Assembly (NCBI GenBank): GCA_017417055.1
Contig: JAFPZX010000174.1
Span: 62,001-126,000 of the forward strand
Direction: 5' to 3'
DNA: 64,000 nucleotides
Source: Anaerolineaceae bacterium
Lineage (GTDB): Bacteria; Chloroflexota; Anaerolineae; Anaerolineales; Anaerolineaceae
Shown here: positions 7,934 through 16,995 of the stretch, one piece after another
Position numbering within the stretch: position 1 is the stretch's first letter
Layout: each line of letters begins with the position of its first letter
Notes under the pieces: generated by a model
The model's database searches: none
What the model was told of the DNA's origin: nothing
Seen by the model: only the letters and a program-made list of their open reading frames with translations
Made by a program: the position numbers and the translations under genes

Positions 7934-10138
7934 TTACCGGGTTTTGGCTCCCATTTTCTTCAGTGCCTGTTTTTCTTCATACATGAATTTGTCAGCCCGT
8001 TCAAAAACTTCGCGGATGTCTTTATCCTTATCGGGAATAAAATCGGAGATACCGCCGGACACCACAACATTATTCGAACCGATATGGGCTACAGAAATCT
8101 GATGAAGCTTCTGCATCAGGTACTGCCGGTTGTCATAATCACGTCCGGTCAGATAAACAACGAACTCATCGCCACCGGTCCGGAACACCGGGCTGTGCAT
8201 AAAAATCTCGCAAATGGTCTCACTGGCGGATTGAATGTAGGTATCTCCGGCTTTATGGCCGTATGTATCATTGATATGTTTTAATCCATTGACGTCGCAG
8301 ACCACAACTGCGAAGGGTTCAACATTCCCGGATGAAATTTCCTCATTGGTCATCCGTTCCCTTTCCGAATAAGCGTGCTTGCTTTTGACCCCCGTGAGCG
8401 AGTCAATATTGGCAATCTGGCTGAAAAAGGCCAGCTGAGACTCACTTTCCTGAGCTCTTTGTGTCATCAGCCGATAGTTATTCAGTAAAACGACCAAAGA
8501 AGTTCCGAACAGGGCAATAACGATCAGGATACTGCGGGCATTTGTCCGCCGGATTCGCTGCATCTCCATCGGAATGATCCGTTCATTTTCCTCCGCATGA
8601 TTTCCAATGGTGTAATAATCCTCAATATCATTCAGTGCTGTGCTCGTCACTTCCATTGTTGACTGGCTCATCCAAACCAGCGAAACAAACAGAACCAGGG
8701 AAAGCAGACCAATCCAGACGATGATTGAACGACCGAAACGGGCAGTCTTATCACGGGTTAGGATCCAGCGGAAGAAAATGAATCCAAGCACGGACCATAC
8801 AACGAACAGGAAATAGGAAGGTGCCTCCATCGACGCGGTCGTGAGCAGGTTTGGCACAAGCAGATACAGAACAAAAAGAGCCATGATCACGGCACCGGCA
8901 AGACCGGTAAATTTTTCAAGCTTATCCTTCTGTTCTCTGGCGATCTTATAGGCAGCCGCGGAAACGATGGCATAAACGATGGTTGCACCAAGCGTTGTGA
9001 CATCAACAATCCAGCCGATTGCTGTTCTTCCAAGGAAAGGAATGACCAATGAAATAAGAAAAATCAAACGGAAACCGCAGACGGGGATGCCTTTTTCATT
9101 CAAATCGGAAACACATTTCGGGAAAATACCATCCTTCCCCATCGCATAAAACAGACGGCTCAATGCAAAGGTGTTGCCGATCAGGCTGGTGATGATCAAG
9201 GCGGCCAAAGCGGCGATCAGCGTCACAACACCAAAATTACCAAAATAGTGACGGGCCGCATAAAATGCCGGAAGCGCGTCCAGACCTGACAAATTGTTGC
9301 GGTCTTTGATGTATTCCATCCAGGAATTGTATTGCGGCGGATAAGCGGTTACCGAAAGGATCATCACAAACACATAAAGCAGCGTAGTCAAAATCACGGC
9401 CCAGGTCAAAATTTTGAAAGACTTTTTTCGGGAAAAACTGAACTCCGTGGTGAAATGAGAGATGTTTTCAAAGCCGATAAACGCCCAGGGCGTAATGACA
9501 GCGATCCGGATCGTCTGTGAAAGGGCTGACTGGTCCGGAATAAAAAAAGGCTCGTAAGACATGTCATGCTTGATGACGCCGCCGGCAAAACAAATCGTGA
9601 TGCCAATCGCGAAAACTGCCGCAAACACAACCATCAGGTTCACAGACATGCGGTTCGAGCGGCTCAGGAAAAAGATCGTCAATCCAAGGCTGCAAATCGT
9701 CAGCAGCACTTCACCGGCATATACGTCATATCCAAATACCGTGTACATAAATCCGAAACGGAATAATTCACCAAAAAAATTGCGCGCAAACAAAGGAATT
9801 GCTGTCGCGTTCGCCCACAAAACAGCCAGATACGTAAGCATCAGGAACCAGGCGGTCAGGAAACCATAGTCATATCCGAACACATCCCGCGCAAAGGCAT
9901 ATGAGCCGCCCGCATCGGGATAGCTCACCATCATATAATGATAATTCCGGGCAATCAGCATCATGATCAACCCACCGACGATCATGCCAATAACGCTGCC
10001 CGCGGGGCCGGCCTGCAGCAGATAAGAGTTGCAGGTTACGACCAGTGATCCCCATCCAAGACTGGTTCCCAAAGAAAACGCCAATACGGCTGCCCGAGAC
10101 ATTGAAGTGCTGAATTTCCGCTCTGTTGTTTTTTGCAT
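7934..10138 (-). CDS. APC-type amino-acid permease fused to a GGDEF domain
   Basis: 734 aa. Residues 1-470 look like an APC-superfamily permease with about 12 transmembrane helices (FSLGTSLGWGSLVV, PDAGGSYAFARDVFGYDYGF, GFENISHFTTEF, LSRLFYAMGKDGIFPK). A further pair of membrane segments encloses a short outside loop (about 470-560). Residues from about 570 form a GGDEF domain (ANIDSLTGVKSKHAY, VVVCDVNGLKHINDTYGH, RTGGDEFVVYL near 650). The intact GGDEF and NDTYGH motifs predict diguanylate cyclase activity; no RxxD inhibitory site is visible before GGDEF. The fusion suggests that ligand binding or transport may drive cyclic-di-GMP synthesis (inference). AAGG lies upstream of the start. First gene of the VTC/DUF4956/CotH operon. 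Confidence 0.9.
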   Translation of the reverse strand: MQKTTERKFSTSMSRAAVLAFSLGTSLGWGSLVVTCNSYLLQAGPAGSVIGMIVGGLIMMLIARNYHYMMVSYPDAGGSYAFARDVFGYDYGFLTAWFLMLTYLAVLWANATAIPLFARNFFGELFRFGFMYTVFGYDVYAGEVLLTICSLGLTIFFLSRSNRMSVNLMVVFAAVFAIGITICFAGGVIKHDMSYEPFFIPDQSALSQTIRIAVITPWAFIGFENISHFTTEFSFSRKKSFKILTWAVILTTLLYVFVMILSVTAYPPQYNSWMEYIKDRNNLSGLDALPAFYAARHYFGNFGVVTLIAALAALIITSLIGNTFALSRLFYAMGKDGIFPKCVSDLNEKGIPVCGFRLIFLISLVIPFLGRTAIGWIVDVTTLGATIVYAIVSAAAYKIAREQKDKLEKFTGLAGAVIMALFVLYLLVPNLLTTASMEAPSYFLFVVWSVLGFIFFRWILTRDKTARFGRSIIVWIGLLSLVLFVSLVWMSQSTMEVTSTALNDIEDYYTIGNHAEENERIIPMEMQRIRRTNARSILIVIALFGTSLVVLLNNYRLMTQRAQESESQLAFFSQIANIDSLTGVKSKHAYSERERMTNEEISSGNVEPFAVVVCDVNGLKHINDTYGHKAGDTYIQSASETICEIFMHSPVFRTGGDEFVVYLTGRDYDNRQYLMQKLHQISVAHIGSNNVVVSGGISDFIPDKDKDIREVFERADKFMYEEKQALKKMGAKTR

Positions 10139-10331
10139 ACTTCACACCTTGTGGTCTGCTTTTTCATGAATCCAAAACAGCCACCTAAATTCGAATTAAA
10201 AAACGATAGATTTATTATAACGCAATCGTCACAGTTTCACGGAATATCACTCATGTTTTTTGAAAACAATAAAACAACCGATAAACAGTAAGGATTTAAC
10301 AGGAAAGACCTGCCCTTTTTTTATTTTTGTG

Positions 10332-10345
10332 TATAATATTGAGAT
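10332..10345 (+). promoter_or_regulatory. -10 element of the FmdB-like gene, leaderless configuration
   Basis: TATAAT at 10332-10337 lies 8 nt before the ATG at 10346, with no Shine-Dalgarno sequence between. A transcript from this -10 would start at the initiation codon. Confidence 0.55.
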
Positions 10346-10666
10346 ATGCCTACGTATACTTATCGATGTGAAACCTGCGGTCACCAGTTTGACATTTTCC
10401 AGCATTTTACTGATGATGCGCTTACTGATTGTCCTGAATGCGGAAAGCAAACACTGCATAAAGTTTATTCACCGGTTGGAATCGTGTTCAAAGGCTCCGG
10501 ATTTTACTCAACAGACAACCGTTCTCCCTCCGGGCAGACTCCGTTCCATCACGAGTCCTCCACAACTGAAGAAAGCCATCACGACACGGCAGACAAAAAA
10601 GCAGATACAACTTCCAAAACTGCCGAACCTGCTCCCGCAGCAAAAAGCGAAGGAGCCAAAGACTGA
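10346..10666 (+). CDS. FmdB-family zinc-ribbon protein
   Basis: 106 aa. It begins with the standard FmdB signature MPTYTYRCETCGHQFDIFQ, followed by CPECGK, giving a Cys4 zinc ribbon. KVYSPVGIVFKGSGFYSTD is the conserved segment after the ribbon. The C-terminal 45 residues are a low-complexity Lys/Ala/His/Ser tail, as in many family members. The family is small, widespread and of uncertain function; regulation or chaperone-like nucleic-acid binding has been suggested. The start is fixed by the family and by a TATAAT directly upstream, with no room for a leader. The next gene, a 55-aa membrane peptide, follows after 45 bp. Confidence 0.9.
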   Translation: MPTYTYRCETCGHQFDIFQHFTDDALTDCPECGKQTLHKVYSPVGIVFKGSGFYSTDNRSPSGQTPFHHESSTTEESHHDTADKKADTTSKTAEPAPAAKSEGAKD

Positions 10667-10711
10667 TTTCAATTATCACGGGTTGAATGCCCGATTTATA
10701 AGGAGTATCAA

Positions 10712-10879
10712 ATGAGAGATAAAAAGAGCAAAGCACAAAACAGAGCCGAAAAACTCAAGAAGGAAGAAAATCGGCAGAAGTCCCAACAGCAGCGGACACA
10801 AAGAACCTGGGGTATCGGGATCGCTGTCATTTCGATCCTGTTGGTACTCTCCATGGTACTTTCTTCCGTTCGCTTCTAA
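10712..10879 (+). CDS. Small membrane protein of 55 aa, function unknown
   Basis: AGGAG lies 6 nt before the ATG. Residues 1-31 are highly charged and rich in Lys, Arg, Gln and Glu (a probable helix, MRDKKSKAQNRAEKLKKEE). Residues 33-51 are one hydrophobic segment (WGIGIAVISILLVLSMVLS). With the positive charge at the N terminus the tail is probably cytoplasmic and the protein single-pass. I do not recognise a family. It follows the FmdB-like gene by 45 bp and is followed by a clear terminator, so the two are probably co-transcribed. Confidence 0.7.
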   Translation: MRDKKSKAQNRAEKLKKEENRQKSQQQRTQRTWGIGIAVISILLVLSMVLSSVRF

Positions 10880-10902
10880 GTGCAAGCTTAAATCAATTCA
10901 TC

Positions 10903-10934
10903 ACTCGCCTGAAACTCAGGTGAGTATTTTTGTT
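10903..10934 (+). terminator. Intrinsic terminator after the FmdB/small membrane protein pair
   Basis: Nine-pair stem ACTCGCCTG / CAGGTGAGT with loop AAACT, followed by a T-rich tract. It ends just before the methyltransferase start. Confidence 0.75.
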
Positions 10935-10944
10935 TAAACACACC

Positions 10945-11931
10945 ATGGCCCTTTCATACGTTTTACTGAAGCAGCTCATTCCGCAGTCATTCCGGAAACG
11001 GGATTTGCTTTTTACAGACCCGGGAACAACCGCTTATCGTCTTTTTAACGGATTTTGTGAAGGCTGTCCGGATTTTTCTGTTGACCGCTACGGGAATACC
11101 GCAGTCATCTTGTGGATGAAGAAAAGGAATGCTCCGGATAAAGATGATCTCAGCCTCCTTCGTGATTTATGTTTGAATTATATTTCCGGCATCCGGGCAG
11201 TCCTTTTCAAAAACCGTTATTCTGCTGCCGATGAAGAGAAAAAGGGCATTCTCCTGTATGGAAAACAACCGGAACAAAACATTCGGGAATGGGGTGTTTC
11301 TTACCGGATCGATTTGCAGCTCAACAAGGATTGCGGTTTTTATCTGGACAGCGCCTTGCTGAGGAAATGGCTGCTGGAAAATGCTGCCGGAAAGCGAGTC
11401 CTCAACACCTTTGCTTATACCGGAAGTCTGGGAAACGCCGCGGAAGCCGGAGGGGCTCTTTCCGTCACACAAACAGACCTGAACCGCAACTACCTTCGGG
11501 CAGTGCATAACACACAAGAATATATTTTCGGTGATTTTTTTCATGTATCAGCATCGCTGCGTCGTTCCGGCAGGCTTTTTGACATCATTCTGCTGGATCC
11601 GCCTTTTTTTGCTGCCTCCGGACGAAGCGCCAAAGTTGACCAGGCTCATAATGCAGCTGCATTGGTCAATAAAGTCCGCCCTTTAGCAGCCCATCACGGG
11701 AAGATCATCACGGTCAACAACGCCCTGTTCCTTTCCGGAAAGGATTTCCTTTCACAGCTCGAATCCTTATGCGGAGACTGTCTTTCCATTGATCAAATCA
11801 TCCCCGTTCCGGAATCATTTTATGGTTTCGCACCAATCGATACAAATAACCTTCCGACGGATCCCGCACCTTTCAACCATCCCACGAAAATCGTGATTCT
11901 GGATATATTGCGGAAGGACGAACAGGCATGA
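10945..11931 (+). CDS. Class I SAM-dependent methyltransferase, RlmI/RlmK-like
   Basis: 328 aa. An N-terminal region with DFSVDRYGNTAVI (about 45-57) resembles the EEHEE domain of RlmI-type 23S rRNA cytosine methyltransferases. The Rossmann domain has motif I VLNTFAYTGSLGNAAEAGG (about 152-170), an acidic turn TDLNRNYL and motif IV DIILLDPPFF (about 214-223). PFNHPTKIVIL at the end matches the family's last strand. The expected reaction is methylation of rRNA using S-adenosylmethionine. The ATG at 10945 is chosen; an upstream TTG at 10930 lies in the preceding terminator. There is no obvious ribosome-binding site. It overlaps the next gene by 4 bp (ATGA), indicating translational coupling. 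Confidence 0.85.
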   Translation: MALSYVLLKQLIPQSFRKRDLLFTDPGTTAYRLFNGFCEGCPDFSVDRYGNTAVILWMKKRNAPDKDDLSLLRDLCLNYISGIRAVLFKNRYSAADEEKKGILLYGKQPEQNIREWGVSYRIDLQLNKDCGFYLDSALLRKWLLENAAGKRVLNTFAYTGSLGNAAEAGGALSVTQTDLNRNYLRAVHNTQEYIFGDFFHVSASLRRSGRLFDIILLDPPFFAASGRSAKVDQAHNAAALVNKVRPLAAHHGKIITVNNALFLSGKDFLSQLESLCGDCLSIDQIIPVPESFYGFAPIDTNNLPTDPAPFNHPTKIVILDILRKDEQA

Positions 11932-13259
11932 AACAGTGTCTTTTTCTGTTTTTCGGTCTTGCCATCCTGCTGTCTGCCTGTGCGATACAAATCTACGATC
12001 TGCAGCCAATCATTATTGGGACTGATACGCCCACCCCGACGATGGTTCAGCAAAGAGTTTATGTTACTCGGACACCGACCTTACCGGTACACGATCCAAC
12101 CGCCACACCACCGGTACATATCGCCCCCACCGCAATCAGTTCCATGGTGGCGGTCAACATCCTCAAACTCACGATGATTGACGGCGGAACAGGCTGGGCT
12201 TTCGGACAAATTCCGGGCAGCAGTGACAAACTCGTCCTTCGTACAACGGACGGAGCGGAACACTGGAAAAACGTAACACCCTCGCAGGTCATCTATGATA
12301 ATGCCGGGATGGTTTCTGACGTGAGCGGCTGTTTCCGCGACGCGAACCATGCCTGGTTGATATTTCAGGAAACGGGTGAATATGATCCTCAGAAAGGCGT
12401 ACAAATTTGGCTTACAGAAGATGGCGGAACAACCTGGGAATCAGTCAGACTGCCATTGAGTGGATACACAATCCACTTTTTCAGAGAACCGCAAATCACA
12501 TTCCTTGATAACCAAACGGGATGGATCTTTGCAAGTATCGCACAAATTGAAGGCAGGGAATTCAAAGGGTTATATACGACCCATGACGGTGGGAAAACCT
12601 GGACCGCCATGATTACAACAGCAACAGCCAATCTGCCCTCATCCGGCAAAAAAAACGGCGTTGTTTTTCGCGATACTCTCGAAGGCTGGATCACCGGGGA
12701 GAGCACCGTCATAGAATCGGGAAAAGTTTTATGGCACTCATTTGACGGGGGAAACACCTGGTATGATCAGATGCTTCCGGAGCCGTGGGGGATCAATATT
12801 CCCGCGGGGTTACTCTCTGATCCATCCATAACCTGCTCACTTTCAGTGCCGAAATTTGTCGATCTTACTTACCAATGCGCCTGGTCTGTGCTAAAGTGCA
12901 GCGGCGGCAGCCTGAGTGAACCGGTCTCAATTCTTTATTGGACTTATGACCGTCTTTCAACCTGGAAGACAACGCGTCTGCCGGCAGCTGAAGGTGATCT
13001 TTCTTTCTACGGTATAGAATATGGCTGGTACGCGATCCAAAATGAGCCCGGTTCTGACTTCCCGTACCAAATTCTTTTTACCGAAGACGGCGGAGAAAAC
13101 TGGCGGACGGCATCAAAGCTGGCATGGGACAGCAAACTGCAATTCATAACACCCGCCGTCGGATATGCCATCGTCACATACAACGGGCAGCCCGCGCTGG
13201 TAAAAACTTCGAACAGCGGGTTTGATTGGGAACAGATTTTTGCCTTTATCGTTCCCTGA
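11928..13259 (+). CDS. Lipoprotein with YCF48/BNR-type beta-propeller repeats
   Basis: 443 aa. The lipobox LSAC (residues 15-18) follows a hydrophobic signal, so it should be lipid-anchored outside the membrane. A Thr/Pro linker (TPTPTMVQQ, TPTLPVHDPTATPP) leads into repeats of the type GTGWAFGQ, VLRTTDGAEHWKNVT, WLTEDGGTTWESV, GLYTTHDGGKTWTAM, WHSFDGGNTWYDQ and LFTEDGGENWRT. These Asp-box turns and W..GW strands are those of YCF48-like or sialidase-type propellers. Relatives help assemble photosystem II in phototrophs; elsewhere their role is unknown, perhaps ligand or partner binding at the surface. It starts inside the methyltransferase stop (ATGA). Confidence 0.85.
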   Translation: MKQCLFLFFGLAILLSACAIQIYDLQPIIIGTDTPTPTMVQQRVYVTRTPTLPVHDPTATPPVHIAPTAISSMVAVNILKLTMIDGGTGWAFGQIPGSSDKLVLRTTDGAEHWKNVTPSQVIYDNAGMVSDVSGCFRDANHAWLIFQETGEYDPQKGVQIWLTEDGGTTWESVRLPLSGYTIHFFREPQITFLDNQTGWIFASIAQIEGREFKGLYTTHDGGKTWTAMITTATANLPSSGKKNGVVFRDTLEGWITGESTVIESGKVLWHSFDGGNTWYDQMLPEPWGINIPAGLLSDPSITCSLSVPKFVDLTYQCAWSVLKCSGGSLSEPVSILYWTYDRLSTWKTTRLPAAEGDLSFYGIEYGWYAIQNEPGSDFPYQILFTEDGGENWRTASKLAWDSKLQFITPAVGYAIVTYNGQPALVKTSNSGFDWEQIFAFIVP

Positions 13260-13287
13260 TCCAACGTATTCTGTCAAAAGTCGTAAC

Positions 13288-13373
13288 TATTCAGAATGAG
13301 TCAACGCAACCTGTTCTGCTGACTCGGGTCTAAGTCAACGAAAACAGGTCACTTTGACTCGGTACTGAATAAT
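13288..13373 (+). repeat. Family C palindromic repeat, copy 1
   Basis: From ATTCAGAATGAGTCAACG through ACCTGTTCTGCTGACTCGG and AAGTCAACGAAAACAGGTCA to GACTCGGTACTGAAT. Two nested inverted-repeat arms form one long hairpin. It fills the gap between two convergent genes and could serve as a bidirectional terminator. Confidence 0.75.
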
Positions 13374-13382
13374 TACCAAAAA

Positions 13383-15017
13383 TCATGGATAGTAAACCGT
13401 TACGGTTCCGAATTCTTTGATGTTGAAATCCTGCTGTCTTATTTCCTCTGGTATCCAGCCATCAGTTCTGACCAGATACACCCGGTCCGGAGAAACATCC
13501 TTTACTTCAAACTGATACCTGCCCACCGACGCAACATTGGATCCGTTCATTATTTTCATTTCGTTAAAGGTATATGGATCCATATGTTTGACCAGAATCG
13601 TGTAAAGATATGGATTGGACAAGCCGTAAATTGTCACAGGCGCATCATCAGAGACCTGTTTTTCGGCAAAATCCAGTGCTTCTTCCAGGTCGTAAACAGA
13701 CGTAACGGAAAGTTCATAAGAAAGATCTTTGGGAAAATCCGCAAAATAATAACAAACAAAACTCAATGATGCAAGAAGAAAAAGTCCGCTGTAAATCAGT
13801 GCAGCTGTCCGGCTTTTTTTCAGAACCTCACAAAAGCCCTGAATCAGAAAATATATCAATGGAATAAACAAAGCACAGGCCCTATTCACGTTAGCATAAG
13901 GAAGGAATAATAAAACAGGAAAAATGGATATGAATAGAAAGAACATCATCACATCCATAGAAAACTGCCGGGCTTTGACAGCGGCAATACTTCGTTTTAC
14001 GGACAGGTAAAAACCATAAAGAATAATCGGAATATTGAAATAATATACAGTTCCAAAAGCAGGAATCACATTATAAATCAGGCCATCCCGCACAAAAATG
14101 CGGTAAAGGATGTTACTTTCACCAAAACGGAGGTTTTCAACAATATTTTTTACATGAAATTCACTGCCGCGGTAGAAAATGAGCCTGGGGATGGAGAAAA
14201 ATTTTGTTTTGACCTCATCCATTAGACCATTATTCACCGCCAGCATCATCAATAAAGGAACAGCAAGAATCATTACCGGAAATGCGAGCAAAAACAGCTC
14301 TTTCCAATTTATTTTTTTAATAATCAAAAGGTATAAGGCGGTAATTCCCAAAAATAACAGCACGATCACGTAAGAAATTGCATAAGAATAAAAAGTTACA
14401 CCAAAAAGAATTCCGGAAAGAATAAATAGAAATGTCTTTCTTTTACTCACTGCATGATAAAAGCAGCAGCAGGAAATAACCAGCATCGGAAACAGCAAAT
14501 AAGATTCCAGTCCCCAGCGGGAATGCATAATAGAAAAGGGCAGAAAACAGTATGCAATCATAGCAAAAACTGATTGAGTATTGCCATAATATGTGCGAAT
14601 TGTTAAGACAAAAACGACTGCAGAACACAAAGAAAGGAAAATTGCCGGGAGACGTACCGAAATAACGCTGTAGTTAAAAATCCTAACCAATAAGGCAGCC
14701 AGCCACGTATACAAAGCATTTTGTCCACCCCCATAATTGATAAAATAAACAGGGAACTTATATAAATAACGGTCACGGTGATATTTGGAAAGACTGACGG
14801 CATCGTAAGCCATCCCCGCTTCATCAACATGAAAAGGCAGAGGGATTCTATCTATTTTATATAAGAGCAGAAAAACAAATACAAAAAACAGGGTACATAG
14901 AATGATCCAATAACTTACAGCTGAAAGATCCCGTGGTTTTAAATTACCGCCATCAAAACACCGGCTCAGCAAGAGTACGATACATCCGGTAATTGCTCCG
15001 CATATGACCCAGACCAT
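13383..15017 (-). CDS. GT39/ArnT-like membrane glycosyltransferase
   Basis: 544 aa with about 11 hydrophobic segments. Early in the protein FHVDEAGMAYDAVSL gives the DE motif on the first outside loop that is typical of GT-C dolichyl/undecaprenyl-phosphate-dependent transferases. NYGGGQNALYTWLAALLVRIF, VRLPAIFLSL and MHSRWGLESYLLFPML match the PMT/ArnT/GT83 core. It is expected to move a sugar from a polyprenyl phosphate onto an outside acceptor. The start is uncertain: ATG at 15017 or TTG at 15038. The gene is visibly more A+T-rich than its neighbours, which may reflect transfer or relaxed selection. It follows the LCP ligase gene on the same strand after a terminator. Confidence 0.83.
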   Translation of the reverse strand: MVWVICGAITGCIVLLLSRCFDGGNLKPRDLSAVSYWIILCTLFFVFVFLLLYKIDRIPLPFHVDEAGMAYDAVSLSKYHRDRYLYKFPVYFINYGGGQNALYTWLAALLVRIFNYSVISVRLPAIFLSLCSAVVFVLTIRTYYGNTQSVFAMIAYCFLPFSIMHSRWGLESYLLFPMLVISCCCFYHAVSKRKTFLFILSGILFGVTFYSYAISYVIVLLFLGITALYLLIIKKINWKELFLLAFPVMILAVPLLMMLAVNNGLMDEVKTKFFSIPRLIFYRGSEFHVKNIVENLRFGESNILYRIFVRDGLIYNVIPAFGTVYYFNIPIILYGFYLSVKRSIAAVKARQFSMDVMMFFLFISIFPVLLFLPYANVNRACALFIPLIYFLIQGFCEVLKKSRTAALIYSGLFLLASLSFVCYYFADFPKDLSYELSVTSVYDLEEALDFAEKQVSDDAPVTIYGLSNPYLYTILVKHMDPYTFNEMKIMNGSNVASVGRYQFEVKDVSPDRVYLVRTDGWIPEEIRQQDFNIKEFGTVTVYYP

Positions 15018-15052
15018 ATTCAACCCCAAACTTTCCAAATAACAAGCACCAA

Positions 15053-15094
15053 AAATTATAAAGAGCCATCGGAACGGCTCTTTATAATTATTTC
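15053..15094 (-). terminator. Terminator after the LCP gene
   Basis: Perfect arms TTATAAAGAGCC and GGCTCTTTATAA around a short loop, followed on the minus strand by TTTTTGG. The A/T-rich stem is symmetric enough to work on both strands. Confidence 0.7.
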
Positions 15095-15117
15095 GTTAAA
15101 ACACAAACCCGTAAGTG

Positions 15118-16773
15118 TTACATCGGGTTACTGTTCGCCCAGGCATCCGTAATCGTCACGACCAAATCGACATCGGACCCCGGAGTGTAATTCATCGTAA
15201 CCGAGGAAGTCGGGATACTCATCAAATCTTTCAGGAATTTCGCTGTATAAGGCGCTCCGCCTCGAATTTCCAAAGCATTCGCATAACTGGACGTCCCTGC
15301 GGCAATACTGACGATCTGCACCCCATACCGCTGCAAAAATTCAGCTGTTTTCTCCGCAATACCCGGCACCGTTGAGCCATTAATGATCGTCACCTTCGCA
15401 GCTTCATCAATCAAGCGCTGTTCAGCTGTATATTCCCCATCAACTGTTCTTGTACTGCCCGAACCGAATTCTCTCGCAAATATATAATCACGGGCTTCCC
15501 GGATCTTGTCCGGGATTGGAACCAGAATCTGCTGACCGTCAGTACTTTTATCATACAGCACCTGTTCAGGAGGAGCAATTACAGCTCGTTTGACATACCA
15601 TGTATTCAAATCTACAACTGTCCAGGCAAGCTTTAACATATCGGACATCGTCAGATTGGTTTTGATTGCCCGTTGGACACAGGCAAATAACTGGTCAGAT
15701 TTCGTAGCTAATAATTCCGGAAGCTGCCATTGCATTTGTTCCAGTAAAGCCATAATGACATCCTGCTGACGCTGAGCACGTTCAAAGTCACCGCCTTCCG
15801 TATAACGGTAACGGGCATAAGCCAAAGCCGTTGCGCCATCAAGGTCCTGAACACCTGCTCTCAAATGAACTGTGTTTCCCTCACCAAGCGGATCAACAGT
15901 AATGTCATCACGGACGTTGATGGCCAGCTTGTCGATCGTATCGATAAATTCAATAAACCCGTAAAAGTCAATCACCGCATAATATTGAATATCGATACCG
16001 AGGAAAAGTTCCACAGTACGCATCGCAAGACCGGCGCCGCCGCCCGGTTTTCCATTCACACCCGGAAGATGTTCTCCTTCACCCATGGAATAAGCAGTAT
16101 TGATACGCCCATAACCATGGTCCGGAATCGCGACCCACAAGTCACGCGGGATAGACAACATTCCGGAATATTTAGTGGAAGGGTCATACGTCAGCAGCAT
16201 CATCGTATCGGAACGCGGCGTACCGTCATTTTGCACCCAATCACGATAATCCAGCCCCATCGCCAGACAGGTGATCCGGTTTTTGCCGTCCCATGCTTCT
16301 CCTTTTTGCGTTGTCATCTGCGCAAGGTCCAGACTGTCATTTTTTTCAATAACATCAACAGCACCGTCCCCATCTGAATCAACTGTGGAGGTATTCGAGG
16401 TGGAAGCAATAATCGGAGCACCGGGAAGCTCAATAACAGTCAGCTGTTTTGCGTAACGGTTGACAATGGAGAACGCAAATATACCGATAATGATCCCCAA
16501 TACGGCAAAAATACCGAGGGTTATCCAGCTTTTTTTGCTCTTTGCTTTTTTCTGCTTTTTCGGTTTTTTATTATTAGCAGGCACATTTTGCTGCGGAGGC
16601 ATATTCGGGGGAAAATTCATATTCCCATTTGGATAAGGCATCCCTTGCGGCATCCCCTGCTGCATCGGCGGCTGCTGATAAGGCATTCCATTATGCGGGA
16701 CCTGGCCGTTCTGCGGATAAGGCATACCCGCCGGCGGCATACCATTTTGATTTGGATATTGATTTTGTTCCAT
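15118..16773 (-). CDS. LCP-family (LytR-CpsA-Psr) cell-wall ligase with LytR C-terminal domain
   Basis: 551 aa. Residues 1-85 are a cytoplasmic low-complexity stretch rich in Pro, Gln, Met, Gly and Asn (repeats of GMPYP and QQGMPQG), then a Lys-rich segment and one transmembrane helix (ITLGIFAVLGIIIGIFAFSIV). The LCP domain follows with GTPRSDTMMLLTYDP, MLSIPRDLWVAIP, GRINTAYSMG, VIDFYGFIEFID and ALAYARYRYTEGGDFERAQRQQ, which carry the Arg and Asp residues that bind pyrophosphate-lipid. Residues from about 455 resemble LytR_C (VTIINGSTVPGIAEKTAEFL). LCP enzymes attach glycopolymers to peptidoglycan. It starts 4 bp after the Trm112-like stop; the proline-rich cytoplasmic tail is unusual. Confidence 0.92.
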   Translation of the reverse strand: MEQNQYPNQNGMPPAGMPYPQNGQVPHNGMPYQQPPMQQGMPQGMPYPNGNMNFPPNMPPQQNVPANNKKPKKQKKAKSKKSWITLGIFAVLGIIIGIFAFSIVNRYAKQLTVIELPGAPIIASTSNTSTVDSDGDGAVDVIEKNDSLDLAQMTTQKGEAWDGKNRITCLAMGLDYRDWVQNDGTPRSDTMMLLTYDPSTKYSGMLSIPRDLWVAIPDHGYGRINTAYSMGEGEHLPGVNGKPGGGAGLAMRTVELFLGIDIQYYAVIDFYGFIEFIDTIDKLAINVRDDITVDPLGEGNTVHLRAGVQDLDGATALAYARYRYTEGGDFERAQRQQDVIMALLEQMQWQLPELLATKSDQLFACVQRAIKTNLTMSDMLKLAWTVVDLNTWYVKRAVIAPPEQVLYDKSTDGQQILVPIPDKIREARDYIFAREFGSGSTRTVDGEYTAEQRLIDEAAKVTIINGSTVPGIAEKTAEFLQRYGVQIVSIAAGTSSYANALEIRGGAPYTAKFLKDLMSIPTSSVTMNYTPGSDVDLVVTITDAWANSNPM

Positions 16774-16776
16774 TTT

Positions 16777-16995
16777 TTATCCCATTACAGGCGGAATCTG
16801 TAAAGCATCAGCAGCTGTATCGATCCATTTACTGCCTTCATCGATCAGCATTACCGGAATATCATCTACAACAGGATATTTCCGTCCGCAGTCTTTACAA
16901 ATCAGCCAGCTTTCCTTATAGTAATCTAAGTTTCCTTTATTTTCTTTCGCGCAGGCAGGGCAGCGCAATATCTCCAATAAATCAGGGTGAAGCAT
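16777..16995 (-). CDS. Trm112-like small zinc-binding protein
   Basis: 72 aa. MLHPDLLEILRCPACAKEN gives the first CxxC and WLICKDCGRKYPVVDDIPVML gives the second, the standard order for Trm112/YcaR-type proteins. Eukaryotic Trm112 activates methyltransferases; bacterial relatives are less well understood. The C-terminal tail (IDEGSKWIDTAADAL) is normal length. GGGAGG-like sequence lies just before the ATG. It is 4 bp upstream of the LCP gene on the same strand, so the two are probably co-transcribed. Confidence 0.85.
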   Translation of the reverse strand: MLHPDLLEILRCPACAKENKGNLDYYKESWLICKDCGRKYPVVDDIPVMLIDEGSKWIDTAADALQIPPVMG

